Shown: positions 1 through 13,298 of the stretch, in pieces
How positions within the stretch are numbered: the first letter of the stretch is position 1
Layout of the letters: the number at the start of each line of letters is the position of its first letter
Source: Campylobacter sp. 19-13652
GTDB lineage: Bacteria > Campylobacterota > Campylobacteria > Campylobacterales > Campylobacteraceae
Assembly (NCBI RefSeq): GCF_019702925.1
Contig: NZ_AP024713.1
Location: forward strand, 1,674,001-1,738,000
Length of the DNA stretch: 64,000 nt
Direction of reading: 5' to 3'
Notes under the pieces: generated by a model
Database searches by the model: none
What the model was told of the DNA's origin: nothing
What the model saw: only the letters and a program-made list of their open reading frames with translations
Translations under genes and position numbers: made by a program

Positions 1-537
1 TTTGGTTTATTTAACAATAATAATATATTTAACTTAAAGACAACTTTTTTATTTACATTTTTGATATTTAAATTTACCAAAATACCGATTTTACAGTACT
101 TTGTGGTGAATAAGGCTTAAGTATAAGAGTGATAAAATTATTACTTATTTTGTTAAATTTAAAACAAGTATTATCGCTATTAAAGACTGTGACAATTTTA
201 GCTTAAATTTGATTTATCAAACAAAGAGTTTAAGGCTTTATTTTAGCGATTACAAGTAAAGCAAAGTTGCAAAACACCTAATTGACATCATTTTAAAATA
301 GCCTTAAATTTATGGCAAATAATAATCATGTTAAAGTGCTTTAAATAAAGCCAAACCCTCACGTCAGCATAAATTTAAAGCTTTGATTTTACTAGGATAA
401 AATCATGTACCAAATTTATGCCGAAGTTTACGGCTTTTTTATAGTAAAATTTCATACCTTGTGCGCAAAAGCTCTAAAGTCAAAAGTAGCCCAAAACCTA
501 CCAAAAAGCTAAAGTTTTTTAAATTTAAAAGATAAAA
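1..537. other. AT-rich intergenic region
   Basis: No convincing gene is seen. A 35-codon reading frame (405-512, plus) has only a weak ribosome site and no recognisable product. A short hairpin with a GCCG/CGGC stem followed by six T (420-440) could act as a weak terminator for plus-strand transcription entering from the left. The downstream MotE-like gene is on the minus strand, so this stretch is its 3' flank. Confidence 0.5.
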
Positions 538-1112
538 CTACTCTATCAAACTGCCAGCAGGGGAGCTTATCTCCTCTTTCTTTTCGTCTTTAAAAGGTGG
601 TCCATCTTGGAGCATTTTAGTAAGAGTACTAGCCTTATCTGGGCTCATTTTTGCCATGACGGCAGCGATTTTCTTTGGCTCAAGCGCATATAATATAGAC
701 GCTGCTGCTGCACCCGACATAGCAGAAAGTACGTCTGCGGCGGCTTGGTCTTTCATCTTTGCATAGCTTGCTGCGACTTTATCGCTTGTCATACTCTTTA
801 GATCGGCTAGAATTTTTTCATTCTGCTCTTTAATCGCAGCTATCTCGGCTTTTTGGGCTTCGACACGCTTTTGCGTAGCCTCAATCTCAGCCTTTTTGCT
901 GTTTAAATCAGCAAGGCTTTTATCATATGCACTTTGCACTTGCGCCCTGTAAGCCTCAAGCACCTGACGCTGTTCGTCTATTTTTTCTAACTCTTTTACT
1001 AGCTCACTCTTTCTAGCCTCAAATATCTGCGTGCAATCAACTGGCACATCGCTCGCTGCACTAAATACAAGTGTGGCGCATAGCATAAACGCTAAAATGA
1101 TAAATTTAAATC

Positions 1113-1116
<4 letters not shown>
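538..1116 (-). CDS. MotE-family periplasmic flagellar protein
   Basis: The 192-residue protein has an N-terminal signal peptide (residues 1-20), a long charged coiled coil (about 30-110) and a C-terminal MgtE/MotE-like segment with the pattern ILYALEPKKIAAVMAKM. MotE-type proteins are periplasmic chaperones or scaffolds of the flagellar motor protein MotB in epsilonproteobacteria. It overlaps the start of its upstream neighbour, a FliJ-like gene, by 4 bp, which supports a flagellar role. The same gene order, with purA and a hisZ-like gene upstream, is remembered from C. jejuni (Cj1496c region). The family call is good; a direct motor role is inference. Confidence 0.75.
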
Positions 1117-3619
<2,503 letters not shown>

Positions 3620-3627
<8 letters not shown>

Positions 3628-6600
3628 ATTGCTCCCTTATCCTGTCTGTACCGACACTTTGTATGTAGTTTAGGCAATCCCCTTCAACACTCTTTGCAAG
3701 AGAGCTCATAGCAGCTATATCTGTCTGTTTTAGCGCGCTTATGAGGATGTCTGTAAACTTGCTAAAGTAGGTATTATCTCTAAGCTCATCCTCTATATCC
3801 TTTTTCTCATGCTCACTTAGTTCGCTTGCTTCACGTACTATTTTAGACGCTACCTGCCTTACTTGTACGCACTCACAAAGCCTTTGAAACTCATCATCTT
3901 GCATGAGGTAGGATATATCAAGCTCGCTAAGCTCTTTAAATTCATACTTCATAACCTCATCAACAAACATAGGCTCATGTATGACATACCCCTGAAATAT
4001 CTCAAATCCCAGCGCGCTTAATATACGCAAAGTCGCCATATCCTCGATGCCTTTTGCCGATGCTTGAACCTTGAAGATATGTTGTAAATCCCTAATAATC
4101 TTAATAGATTGCAAAAATGTCTTTTTGCTTAATAAATTTTTACAAAAGCTCTTAGAAAGTTTTATCTCATCTACGTCTAAAATTTGAAGCGCCTCAAGCG
4201 AGCTATCCCCAGAGGCAAAATCATCAAGGACAAATCTAACGCCTAGGTTTTTATACTTAACCATATGATTATGCGCACCCTCAAGATACCTAACCTCGCC
4301 AGCATCACAAAGCTCAAACTCCAGCATAGAGACGTCTAGGTGCGGATTTTGACTTAAGATAGAGTTAAATTTATCAAAAAAGTCATCCTTGCAAATTTGT
4401 GCTAGACTTACGTTTACGCTTACCTTTGCACCTCTGTGTTTGCTAGCATAAAGATACTGCACATAAAGGGCTTCTTTAATGCAAAATAGTGCTATCTCAT
4501 CAAGCACGCTTTGATTTTTTAGATATGGCAAGAAATTCTCAGGATATATCACGCCATCCTCGCTACGCCAACGCAACAAAGCCTCAAACGCCACTACGCG
4601 CCCCTCGGCAATGTCAATTTGCGGCTGATACTGTAAAAATAGCTCGCCACTTTCAAGAGCGCGAAATAGCTTAATGCTATCATCATACTGGCGCTTAAAG
4701 TGCCTATCTCGTCTAGCGTCAAAGACGTAAAAGCGGTTTTTACCCGCTAGTTTTGCCTGATACATCGCCCAATCAGCCTGCTCTAACATATCAGAAGCGC
4801 CGTACTGCCTCTCATAAAGGCTTACGCCTATACTAGCACTTAGCCCTATCTGAACGCCCTCAATTTTTATCTTACTAGAGGCGATTCTGAGCATATTTGC
4901 CACAATCTCATCTATCTGCCCCCTACTTTCGTATTTGACTATGGCGCCAAACTCATCAACCCCAAACCTAGCAAGCACTTCTTGCTCATCAAAAAGAATA
5001 TCAAGCCTACTAGAAAGATCTACCAAATACGCATCACCTATCCTGTGTCCGTAATTATCATTAATTGATTTAAAGCCATCTAAATCAAGATATATCACAG
5101 CTAAATGCTCACCCTCATTCATCTCTAAAAGTATACTCTCAAGGCGCTGGGTAAATAAAAATCTATTTGGTAATTTTGTAAGTGGATCATGATAGGCTAT
5201 ATGCTCTAAATAATCTTTGCTAACACCGTCGTTATTTATATTTGAAAAAGTAGCTAGAATAAATTTATTAGCACCATCCTCATCACTTATGCTTGAAAGC
5301 GTAACAGACTGAAGTATATCCTCGGCACTGCTTGTGCGACTCCATATCCTAGCCCTATATAGACCATTTTTCTCTAAGTCTCTCCAAAGATCATCGTAAA
5401 AATCAATCCCATGAAGTCCTGAGCGGAATAAATTTATATTATTTCCAACAAGCTCAGCATGAGTATAACCCATAGTATTAGCAAAGGCGTCATTTGCATC
5501 TATTATATTACCATTTGTATCAAGTATCACAATACCTAAATCAGAGTATGAAAATATCGAGGCTAGAACGTTTTTATAAAAGAGATTATTACGCTCTCCA
5601 CTTATATCCTCAAGAGCGCCACTGATTTTTAGCACTTTGCCTTCTTCATTGCGCTCAGTTACCTTGGCCCTAACCCTAACCCAAATAATGCTGCCATCTT
5701 TTCGATATGTGGCTATATCTCCACCAAATGTATCTTTGTCAATTGCTATATTTGCTAAAAACTGCTCCGAAGTCTCTGCGCTTTTATCAACCAAAAGCAT
5801 AGACCTAATACGCTCATAGTTTAAAAGACCAAGCTCTTTCATACTCTCATATCCTAGCATTTGAGCGTAATTGTCTCCAAGAGTAACTATATCAGTAGTC
5901 CTGTCCCACTCAAAAGACACTGCACCAGTCGCCCAAACCACACTACGAGAAATTTTGCTCTCAAGCTCTCGCTTTTCTATAAGCTGCTGATGTTCACTAT
6001 AATCGCTTGCAGAGTAGACTATTTCATTAAAATTTCCATTCATATCTCTGCTAAAACGTACATTTATCCTATATGGAGCAACCCTATCATTTGCACCTTT
6101 TATTCGCACGATAAGTCTTAGCCTATCTTTGCCACTAGCACCACTCCCAAATAAGCGCTTATTCATTTCAATTTCATTTATAAAGGCATTTTTATCAGCT
6201 GCGATGACGCTATCTCGCAGGTCAAATCCGCTCTCTAAAAGCACGTCGTAATTTATGCCAAAAATATCTTGGATGCTCTTTGTAGCGTTTATTATCTTAA
6301 ATGGCTCATCCTTGCTAGCTACCATAACAGCACCCACCATCATATTAGAGTACTGCTCTATCACATCTACATTGCGACGTCTGCGGAGCTTTTTGCCGAT
6401 ATCTTTAATGATTAAAAACTTAAGCCGCTTTCCATCGCTTAAATTTATCTCTGAAATATTTATGCTAGCCTCTATCACTCGCCCATTTTTACCAAACTGC
6501 TTTACGGTATAGCTTGTGCCATTTTCCTTTGCTATTTGGCGAGTAAATAAAATATCACGCATGCTAAAATCAGCCAAATCAAGAATATTTAAGGATAAAA

Positions 6601-7765
6601 TTTCCCCTCTTGAGTAGCCATATAATTCTAAAGCAGAGTTGCTAGCTTCGATAATCTGCCCACTATATGCGTCATAGACTATTATATTTATCGTACTTCG
6701 CTCAAACAAATACCCATATCTTTCTTGATTATCCTTTAATATATCATTTGTCTTTTGCATCTGCTTATAAAGCCTATAAATACCCTTTTTAATAGACTGC
6801 ATCTCCTCTATATCACTACCTATCGCTATACTATTATCCCCATTTGAGTCTAAAAATTCGATAAGCTTTTGCATAGGTTCTATAAGCTGTTCTTTTAGCA
6901 AAGAGATGTTTTTTAGCAAAAATACCAAAAAGATTACAGTACTTAATGTGATTAAAATCGCAAGAACAGCAATTGACATAATATCTAAACAATTTACATA
7001 AAAGCTAACCACATAAAGCCCGTATCTAGCGTCATAGCTAGCCATATAGCCAGTCGATTTTACATAATCAAGCCTAACTGTGGGGACTAAATCATCGCCT
7101 TTGCTTAGGTCTCTTTTAAACTCTTTGCTTTGAAATAAAAGTTCTGGCTCACGCCCTGAGATGAAGTTTTTGCCGTCTGTTATGTATGAGTTATGGAATT
7201 TATACCCTAGCTCATCTTTTAGCCTACTTAGGAAAAAGTCCATATTAACTTCAGCGATAATAAAATACTGATCACTTATCTTATAAGCTGCGTAAAAATA
7301 CGGCTCCTCGTTTGGCGCAAAAACAAATTTAGATATAACAAAATCAGTAGTAGCAAGCTTTGATAGAAAAGACATCTCAAAATTTGTAATTTTATGAGCT
7401 TTTACATATTCAAATTTATCCACCACCTCATCATTTGCAACATCAAGCAGGTAAAGCGAACGAAACTGCTCCTTGCTCTTACCGTCTTTTATGAGCCTAG
7501 CTCCGTTTACTTCAGATAAAAATGCCTGTAAATAAAGGTGTGATTTTATCTCATCAAAGCTATTATTAAGAGAGTAAGTTATGTCTTTATTAAGCTTTGT
7601 TATGTCTTTTCTAACGTCTGCTGAATTTACATTTAGCGCATAAACAGCACAACAAAAGAGTATACCAAAAGCAACTGATATAGCTACGTAAATGCGTGCG
7701 ATGAAGTTTTTTTTAAAACTTTCATACTTGATATATGAGCGTTTAGACAAAACCCAATTCCTCAT
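3620..7765 (-). CDS. membrane PAS-GGDEF-EAL sensor protein
   Basis: This 1381-residue protein has a first membrane helix (about 24-46), a periplasmic sensor region to about residue 240, a second helix (about 255-285), several PAS domains (starts near 350, 480, 610 and 735), a GGDEF domain (about 860-1020) and an EAL domain (about 1035-1290). The GGDEF signature reads RFGVDEF, so the second Gly is Val, which usually abolishes diguanylate cyclase activity; the I-site RxxD is absent. The EAL domain keeps EALLRW, SVNVS, a DD pair (LDDFASG) and FQGY, but has ELCDAG where ELTES is usual. A phosphodiesterase or a non-catalytic c-di-GMP sensor is likely. It overlaps the hisZ-like gene by 8 bp. Confidence 0.88.
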
Positions 7766-7849
7766 TTTATATTTTTAAAGTCTGATTTTAACAAAAGTTT
7801 TCTTGATTTTAGATATGATTTTGTAAATTTGGGTTTGTAGGTGAGTAGA

Positions 7850-7869
7850 AGCTGGCAGATTTGCCAGCT
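7850..7869 (-). terminator. hairpin downstream of trxB
   Basis: A near-perfect inverted repeat, AGCTGGCA/TGCCAGCT with a 4-nt loop, lies 4 bp beyond the trxB stop codon. The stem is strong but on the minus strand it is followed by TTCTACTC, not a clean T run, so termination strength is uncertain. It separates the trx genes from the sensor gene downstream. Confidence 0.5.
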
Positions 7870-7872
7870 ATT

Positions 7873-8811
7873 TTAATGAAGGCTCTCTATGTAGCTCATA
7901 GCCGAAAGTGCTGCAACAGCGCCATCTCCAGCCGCACAGACAACTTGCTTTGGAGCGTCTGCTCTAAGGTCTCCTGCTGCAAAAAGCCCAGCCACGCTTG
8001 TTTGCATTTTTAAATTTACCATAACCTGTCCACCATCTACCATATCACAGATAAACTCGCCGTTTTCCTGCTTTAAAATCTCGTTGTTTACATTTAGCCC
8101 AACAAAGGTAAAAACACCAGGTACTGCTAAATCACGCTCGCCCTCTTTTGTGTTTAACTTTAGCCCGCAAAGTCCACTAGCATCACCGTAAGCTTCCTTA
8201 ATTGTCGCTGAAGTAATAAATTCTATTTTTTCGTTTTTGCGAGCTTTTTCTACTGTTACTGGGGCTGCGCGAAACTCGTCTCTACGGTGGATAACGTAAA
8301 CTTTTGAGCAGATATTTGCTAAATAAATCGCCTCCTCAATAGCTGTATCACCTCCGCCTAGGACTGCGACTTCTTTATTTTTATAAAAGAATCCATCACA
8401 AGTCGCACACGTACTAACGCCACGTCCAAAATATGTATCCTCGCCAGCAAATCCAGCTCTGCGTGGAGTGCTGCCAGTACACACAATGACGGCTTTTGCG
8501 TCATGGCTAGCGCCGCCTTCAAGCTCGATTTTAAAGCTTTTGTCGGCATTTTGGCTTACGCGCACCACATTTGCCCACTCATGCTTTAGCCCGAAATGGC
8601 TGCATTGCGCCCACCACGTACTCATAAAATCATACCCACTCTCACCTGGATTTTTCTGACCTGGGTAGTTTTCTATCTCGCTTGAGCTAGTTATCTGTCC
8701 GCCTGGTTCGCCTTTTTCAAACATAACAACATTCTTAAGTCCTCCACGAGTGGCATAAAGTCCTGCCGTAAGCCCAGCAGGACCGCCACCTATAATCGCT
8801 AAATCTAGCAT
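7873..8811 (-). CDS. trxB: thioredoxin reductase
   Basis: TrxB uses NADPH and FAD to reduce thioredoxin. The 312-residue protein has the N-terminal FAD motif GGGPAG, the redox-active CATC at residues 135-138, the NADPH-binding GGGDTA, and the C-terminal FAD motif GLFAAGD. Length and motif order are typical. It follows a small membrane-protein gene and trxA on the same strand with 9 bp between genes, so the thioredoxin pair forms one operon with an extra gene in the middle. Confidence 0.97.
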   Translation of the reverse strand: MLDLAIIGGGPAGLTAGLYATRGGLKNVVMFEKGEPGGQITSSSEIENYPGQKNPGESGYDFMSTWWAQCSHFGLKHEWANVVRVSQNADKSFKIELEGGASHDAKAVIVCTGSTPRRAGFAGEDTYFGRGVSTCATCDGFFYKNKEVAVLGGGDTAIEEAIYLANICSKVYVIHRRDEFRAAPVTVEKARKNEKIEFITSATIKEAYGDASGLCGLKLNTKEGERDLAVPGVFTFVGLNVNNEILKQENGEFICDMVDGGQVMVNLKMQTSVAGLFAAGDLRADAPKQVVCAAGDGAVAALSAMSYIESLH

Positions 8812-8820
8812 ATTTTCTCC

Positions 8821-9282
8821 TTAAATTTTATCTATTTTAGAGCTTTGCTTATAAATGCTAGCCCTATCACGCTCTATTACCACACTAGCTGGCAAGTCCG
8901 TGATATTAAAAGTGCTTAAAATTTTTAATATAGTGTTTATATCAGAGCTTAGCTGTATAAGCCCCAAGCCTGTATCGCCGCGCTTTTGAGCTATATCGAT
9001 AGCCAAAACTGGCTGATTTTCGTCTAATTCTATGCCACCTTTTGCAATTATATCCTTGAGTTTATTTTGGTTTGAGCTATAAAAAAGCAATTTATAAGAC
9101 ATTTTATCAGGCGTAAAAATATCAGCCCTCTCATACAAATAATACTGCGAAAAATCAATGAATTTAAACTTAGAAAATCGGTAATTGTTGTATGCAAATG
9201 CCGCCGCTATCATAGCTGCGCCAAAAAATGAGCCAAAGATATATGTAAGGGGCAAGAAACTGCCCCAACGGCGTTTTGGCAT
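8821..9282 (-). CDS. unknown single-pass membrane protein between trxA and trxB
   Basis: The 153-residue protein starts with a basic stretch, then one membrane helix (about 12-31), then a soluble domain of about 120 residues rich in Ile, Asp and Lys. There are no Cys residues, so a thiol-redox role of its own is unlikely. Its start codon overlaps the trxA stop, and trxB starts 9 bp after its end, so all three are almost certainly translated from one mRNA. I do not recognise the family. Position suggests a link to redox balance or to membrane delivery, but nothing in the sequence proves that. Confidence 0.7.
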   Translation of the reverse strand: MPKRRWGSFLPLTYIFGSFFGAAMIAAAFAYNNYRFSKFKFIDFSQYYLYERADIFTPDKMSYKLLFYSSNQNKLKDIIAKGGIELDENQPVLAIDIAQKRGDTGLGLIQLSSDINTILKILSTFNITDLPASVVIERDRASIYKQSSKIDKI

Positions 9283-9596
9283 TATAGTAGCGAGTTTAGT
9301 TTATCCGCTATGGCTTGTTTTGACTGTGCGCCAACTAACTGGTCGACAACTTCGCCATTTTTGAAAAATAGCATTGTTGGGATAGAGCGGATACCATACT
9401 CAACCGCCAAATCCTGAACCTCGTCAGTGTTTACCTTGCAAATTTTAGCCTTGCCGTCAAATTCCTCCGCAAGCTCAGCTATAACAGGTGCTAGCATGCG
9501 GCAAGGTCCACACCAAGGAGCCCAAAAATCCACTAAAGCTACGCCCTCTTTAGCTACACTAAAGTTTTCTGATGTTAAATCGATGTATTTTCCCAT
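9282..9596 (-). CDS. trxA: thioredoxin
   Basis: The 104-residue protein is a standard thioredoxin with the active site WCGPC (Cys29 and Cys32), the buried Asp in the VDFW strand and the cis-proline SIPT loop near residue 72. It donates electrons to ribonucleotide reductase, methionine sulfoxide reductase and peroxiredoxins and is recharged by TrxB two genes downstream. A good ribosome site (AAGGAG) precedes the ATG. Confidence 0.98.
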   Translation of the reverse strand: MGKYIDLTSENFSVAKEGVALVDFWAPWCGPCRMLAPVIAELAEEFDGKAKICKVNTDEVQDLAVEYGIRSIPTMLFFKNGEVVDQLVGAQSKQAIADKLNSLL

Positions 9597-9625
9597 AATA
9601 CTCTCCTTAAATTAAATTTCGGCAT

Positions 9626-9660
9626 ATTATATATAAATAATTCTGAATTCTATCTAAAGG
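9626..9660 (-). promoter_or_regulatory. probable trxA promoter
   Basis: On the minus strand a perfect -10 box TATAAT lies at 9631-9626, about 30 bp before the trxA start. The region around -35 is AT-rich without a clear TTGACA, which is usual for sigma70 promoters of epsilonproteobacteria, where periodic A/T tracts replace the -35 box. Confidence 0.45.
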
Positions 9661-9667
9661 ATAATTT

Positions 9668-10018
9668 TTATAAAGTAATATTTTCTATTATCTTTATAGA
9701 CGACTCGTTTACGACAATTAAATCAAGCTGTATATCGCAACTAATCTCATGAGTAAGCTCATAAAATTCAATACATCTAAAAAGCTTCCTAAGCTTTTGG
9801 CTATTTACCCGATACTCTGCCTCATAATCTGAGGTACTTGCTTTTACCTCGATAAAATGCAAAATGTCATCTTTTTTAGCGATTATATCTATCTCACCAA
9901 AGCGGCTTTTAAAATTTCTTTGCATAATAGTAAAGCCACGCGACATAAGCCACGAGGCCGCTCTATCCTCGCCCTCTTTACCAAAGATATAAGAAAATAT
10001 CCCCAAACTACTCCTCAA
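9668..10018 (-). CDS. YraN-family (UPF0102) endonuclease-like protein
   Basis: The 116-residue protein matches the small YraN/UPF0102 family: GEDRAASWL near the N terminus, then RNFKSRFGEIDIIAKK with the conserved GEID, and FIEVKAS, which together form a PD-(D/E)xK-type nuclease core. Function in the cell is not established. It overlaps the end of hom by 11 bp, so it is the last gene of that unit and lies 70 bp before trxA. Confidence 0.85.
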   Translation of the reverse strand: MRSSLGIFSYIFGKEGEDRAASWLMSRGFTIMQRNFKSRFGEIDIIAKKDDILHFIEVKASTSDYEAEYRVNSQKLRKLFRCIEFYELTHEISCDIQLDLIVVNESSIKIIENITL

Positions 10019-11270
10019 TCCTCATCATAAATATCTCACCCCTTACAAAATCGCTTGATTTTAGTATTTGCATAAATTTAACTGCGTCCTTTTCAAATGC
10101 AGTATGCGTGATGAAAAATAGCGTCGCCTCAAGGCTATTTTCATCATCTCGGCGCTGTAAAAATGCGTCGGCCGAAAGCGCATGCTCGCTCATTATCTTT
10201 GTGATTTTCGCCAGTACTCCGACTGCATCCTCGACATTTAACCTAAAGTAAAACTTGCTTTGTATCTCGCCTTTTGGCACCAAAGATAGCGGTGCGATAG
10301 GAGCTTTGTAGCCTAGCATAGGTGGATTTATGCCACGTGCAATATCAATTAAGTCGCTGATGACTGCGCTTGCTGTGGCATTTCCTCCAGCACCAGCACC
10401 ATAATACATAGTCTCACCTACTGCATCTCCAGCTACACTAATAGCATTCATCACGCCATTTACCTTAGCTATCATCTTATCCTTTGGTACGAGGGCTGGG
10501 TGTACGCGTAGCTCCACACGCTCGCCTATCCTGCGCGCAATAGCTAAAAGCTTAATCTCATATTCAAATTCCTTAGCAAAGGCGATGTCATCAGAGCTTA
10601 TGTTCTCAATGCCTTCTATGAGTATGTCCTCTGGGCGGGCGTGTATATCATAGGCTATACTTGAAAGGATTAAAAGCTTGTGCGCTGCGTCAAATCCGCC
10701 CACGTCAAAGGTCGGATCAGCCTCAGCATAGCCAAGTTCTTGCGCACGTTTTAGCACGTCTTTAAATTTAACGCCACCTTTCATCATCGATGTCATTATG
10801 TAATTACTTGTGCCGTTTAGTATGCCTTTTATGGAGATTATGTGATTTGCGCTTAGCCCATCTCGCAGGGTCTTTATAATAGGTATACCGCCAGCCACGC
10901 TAGCCTCATAGCCAAACGGCACATCAGCCGAAAGCCTAGCAAGCTCATCTCTATGATAGGCTAAAAGAGCCTTATTCGCCGTTACGACTGGCTTTTTACG
11001 CTCTAGCACTCGCTTTATCGCCGCATAAGCCCCATCAACTCCGCCCATAAGCTCGACATACACATCTATGTCATCCCGCTCTAATACAGCGCTAAGATCC
11101 GTGCTTAGGTGCATTCCAGCCACATCTCTTGGCTTGTTTAAATCTCTTACAACACCCACGACTGGCTCTATACTCTTGCCTGCTCGCGCAGTGATGATTG
11201 AGGCGTTGCGTACAAGTATGCGTGCCACCGCTTCGCCAACGGTGCCTACGCCTAAGATTGCTACTCTCAT
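10008..11270 (-). CDS. hom: homoserine dehydrogenase
   Basis: Hom reduces aspartate semialdehyde to homoserine for threonine and methionine synthesis. The 420-residue protein has the N-terminal Rossmann motif GVGTVGEAVA, the NKALLA segment, the catalytic core with GILNGTSNYI and GYAEADPTFDVGG, and a C-terminal ACT domain (about 345-420) that normally binds a feedback regulator. It overlaps the aminotransferase gene upstream by 4 bp. Confidence 0.96.
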   Translation of the reverse strand: MRVAILGVGTVGEAVARILVRNASIITARAGKSIEPVVGVVRDLNKPRDVAGMHLSTDLSAVLERDDIDVYVELMGGVDGAYAAIKRVLERKKPVVTANKALLAYHRDELARLSADVPFGYEASVAGGIPIIKTLRDGLSANHIISIKGILNGTSNYIMTSMMKGGVKFKDVLKRAQELGYAEADPTFDVGGFDAAHKLLILSSIAYDIHARPEDILIEGIENISSDDIAFAKEFEYEIKLLAIARRIGERVELRVHPALVPKDKMIAKVNGVMNAISVAGDAVGETMYYGAGAGGNATASAVISDLIDIARGINPPMLGYKAPIAPLSLVPKGEIQSKFYFRLNVEDAVGVLAKITKIMSEHALSADAFLQRRDDENSLEATLFFITHTAFEKDAVKFMQILKSSDFVRGEIFMMRIEE

Positions 11271-12475
11271 TTAAATTCTCTCAAATATTTTTTGATATTT
11301 CGTGCCGCTTGGCGTATGCGGTTTTCATTTTCAATCAAGGCTATTCGCACATATCCTTCGCCCCCTTCGCCAAAGCCCACGCCAGGGCTAACCGCCACAC
11401 CAGCCTTGATTAAAAGCTGCTTTGAAAACTCAAGGCTACCTAGGTGAGCTGCCACTGGCGGAATTTTCGCCCAGATAAACATACTCGCCTGCGGTGCGTT
11501 TAGCTGCCAGCCTGCCTGAGCAAAGGATTCAATTAGCACCTCCTGACGACGTTTGTAGCCTGCACTTATCTCCTCCACACACTCGCTGCCACTTTCAAGC
11601 GCAAAGGTCGCTGCCACCTGAATGGGTGTAAACATACCATAATCAAACCACGATTTTATCTTTTTAAGCGCAGCGATTAGGCGTTTATTCCCACACACAA
11701 AGCCTACTCTCCAGCCTGCCATATTATAGCTTTTTGATAATGTATAGGTCTCTACTGCGACGTCTTTTGCGCCTTCAACTTCAAAAATGCTAGGCGTCTT
11801 ATATCCATCAAAGCACAAATCAGCGTAGGCAATGTCGCTGATGATATAAAAGCGTTCTTGCTTGCTTAGGGCGACTAAACGCTCATAAAAGCTTTTTTGT
11901 ACGGTTACGGTTGTAGGATTGTGCGGGAAATTTACCACAACATATTTTGGCTTTGGGCTACTTGCATGTATAGTGCGAGTTAAATCATCAAAGAATTTAT
12001 TCTCATCGAGTTCAAATTTATCATTAAAGCTAAGCGGCATTTTGGCAACGTTTCCACCCGCAATGATAAAAGCCTGCGTGTGGATAGGGTAGGCTGGGTC
12101 TGGAACGACAGCGACGTCGCCTGGATTTATAATAGCTTGGGTTAGATGCACAAAGCCCTCCTTACTGCCCATTACAGCCACAGCTTCGGTCTCTGGGTCT
12201 AGACTCACACCGTATTTTTGCCTGTACCACTCGCAAATAGCTAATCTCAGCTTGTAAATGCCTGCACTCACGCTATATCCGTGCGTTTTGTCCTTTTGGG
12301 CGCTTTCGCAGAGCTTATCGACTATGTGCTTGGGCGTCCTGCCTTCTGGATTCCCCATTGAAAAATCAATTATATCAGCCCCATCCCTGCGTGCTGCCAT
12401 TTTTATAGCATTGACCTCGGCAAATACGTAATTTGGCAACCGCTCTATCGTGTGAAATCTAATCTCCTCAAACAT
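11267..12475 (-). CDS. class I/II pyridoxal-phosphate aminotransferase
   Basis: The 402-residue enzyme has the fold-type I signature with the substrate-loop NFPHNPTT, the SDIAYAD strand, and the PLP lysine in SKSYNMAGWR. This set is typical of the AspC/alanine/LL-diaminopimelate aminotransferase group. Its position directly before hom, as in C. jejuni (remembered as Cj0150c), points to aspartate-family amino acid metabolism, but substrate cannot be fixed from sequence alone. Confidence 0.9.
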   Translation of the reverse strand: MFEEIRFHTIERLPNYVFAEVNAIKMAARRDGADIIDFSMGNPEGRTPKHIVDKLCESAQKDKTHGYSVSAGIYKLRLAICEWYRQKYGVSLDPETEAVAVMGSKEGFVHLTQAIINPGDVAVVPDPAYPIHTQAFIIAGGNVAKMPLSFNDKFELDENKFFDDLTRTIHASSPKPKYVVVNFPHNPTTVTVQKSFYERLVALSKQERFYIISDIAYADLCFDGYKTPSIFEVEGAKDVAVETYTLSKSYNMAGWRVGFVCGNKRLIAALKKIKSWFDYGMFTPIQVAATFALESGSECVEEISAGYKRRQEVLIESFAQAGWQLNAPQASMFIWAKIPPVAAHLGSLEFSKQLLIKAGVAVSPGVGFGEGGEGYVRIALIENENRIRQAARNIKKYLREFK

Positions 12476-12500
12476 TATTCCCTCCTAATTTTGTATAAAT

Positions 12501-13298
12501 TTATTCCCCTTTATCATTTCGCGAAAAAGCCTTAAGCATCATGGCTCCCTTGCTGGCTCCGCGCTCGTTAAAAACCACAGCATACACACTAGAAGCAGGA
12601 AGCTCTAACCTTAAAATCTTTGCGTCTAAATCTTTTTTAGCGTATGCAAGCTCATTTAATTTAGCATCATACACACCTATTTCCGCCGTCCATTGCCTAG
12701 CACCCCTACTAGATAGCTCCAAAGCCCCCACATCTCCGACTAATAAAAACTCGCTCGTGCCTAAAAGCGTTACGCTTTTTTCAGGCTCGATTTTAGCTAG
12801 ATTGAGCCTTATATCGCTATCATCTAAAACAATCCTTATACCAAAGTCGTTGCGCTCTATGAGACTTACTCTAAACCCTTGCGCTCTAAGAGCATCATCA
12901 AGAGCCGCTAAAGTATCGCTAAATCGTTCAAATTTCACACTATACTCAAGTGGCTGCCTGCCTATGAAACTTACCTCACTTTGGCTAGACAGCATTAAAA
13001 GCGCATTTTTTAGCGCCTTTACAAAAAGTAAGGCATGGCTACTGCTTTGCGAGATAAATTTAATCTCAAATCCAGCCCTGTTAAGGAGCGCCCTATCGAG
13101 CCTAGCTCCCAAAATCTCCTCTATCTGAGCTAATTTTAATCCTCCATTATCGCTAAAAATACTAGATAAAGCTACTTGAGTTAAATTTATTTCAGTTTGA
13201 CTTAGGGCGTTTATGCTAGTTTGCGCGTTTTTTATATTTATGCTAGCACCCAGCAAAAAAGCCTGCAAAAAGAGTAAGACTAAAAGCTTTTTTACCAC
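12501..13298 (-). CDS. unknown periplasmic protein
   Basis: The 265-residue protein has a signal peptide (residues 1-18) and then a soluble, Leu/Ser/Ala-rich region without cysteines or known motifs. It overlaps the RodZ-like gene upstream by 7 bp and matches by position the conserved C. jejuni gene remembered as Cj0151c. Coupling to a RodZ-like protein hints at an envelope or cell-shape role; this is inference from context only. Confidence 0.7.
   Translation of the reverse strand: MVKKLLVLLFLQAFLLGASINIKNAQTSINALSQTEINLTQVALSSIFSDNGGLKLAQIEEILGARLDRALLNRAGFEIKFISQSSSHALLFVKALKNALLMLSSQSEVSFIGRQPLEYSVKFERFSDTLAALDDALRAQGFRVSLIERNDFGIRIVLDDSDIRLNLAKIEPEKSVTLLGTSEFLLVGDVGALELSSRGARQWTAEIGVYDAKLNELAYAKKDLDAKILRLELPASSVYAVVFNERGASKGAMMLKAFSRNDKGE

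Noticed and set aside
405-512. 35-codon plus-strand frame before the MotE-like gene
   Set aside because: Weak ribosome site, no recognisable protein, and part of it lies over a terminator-like hairpin.
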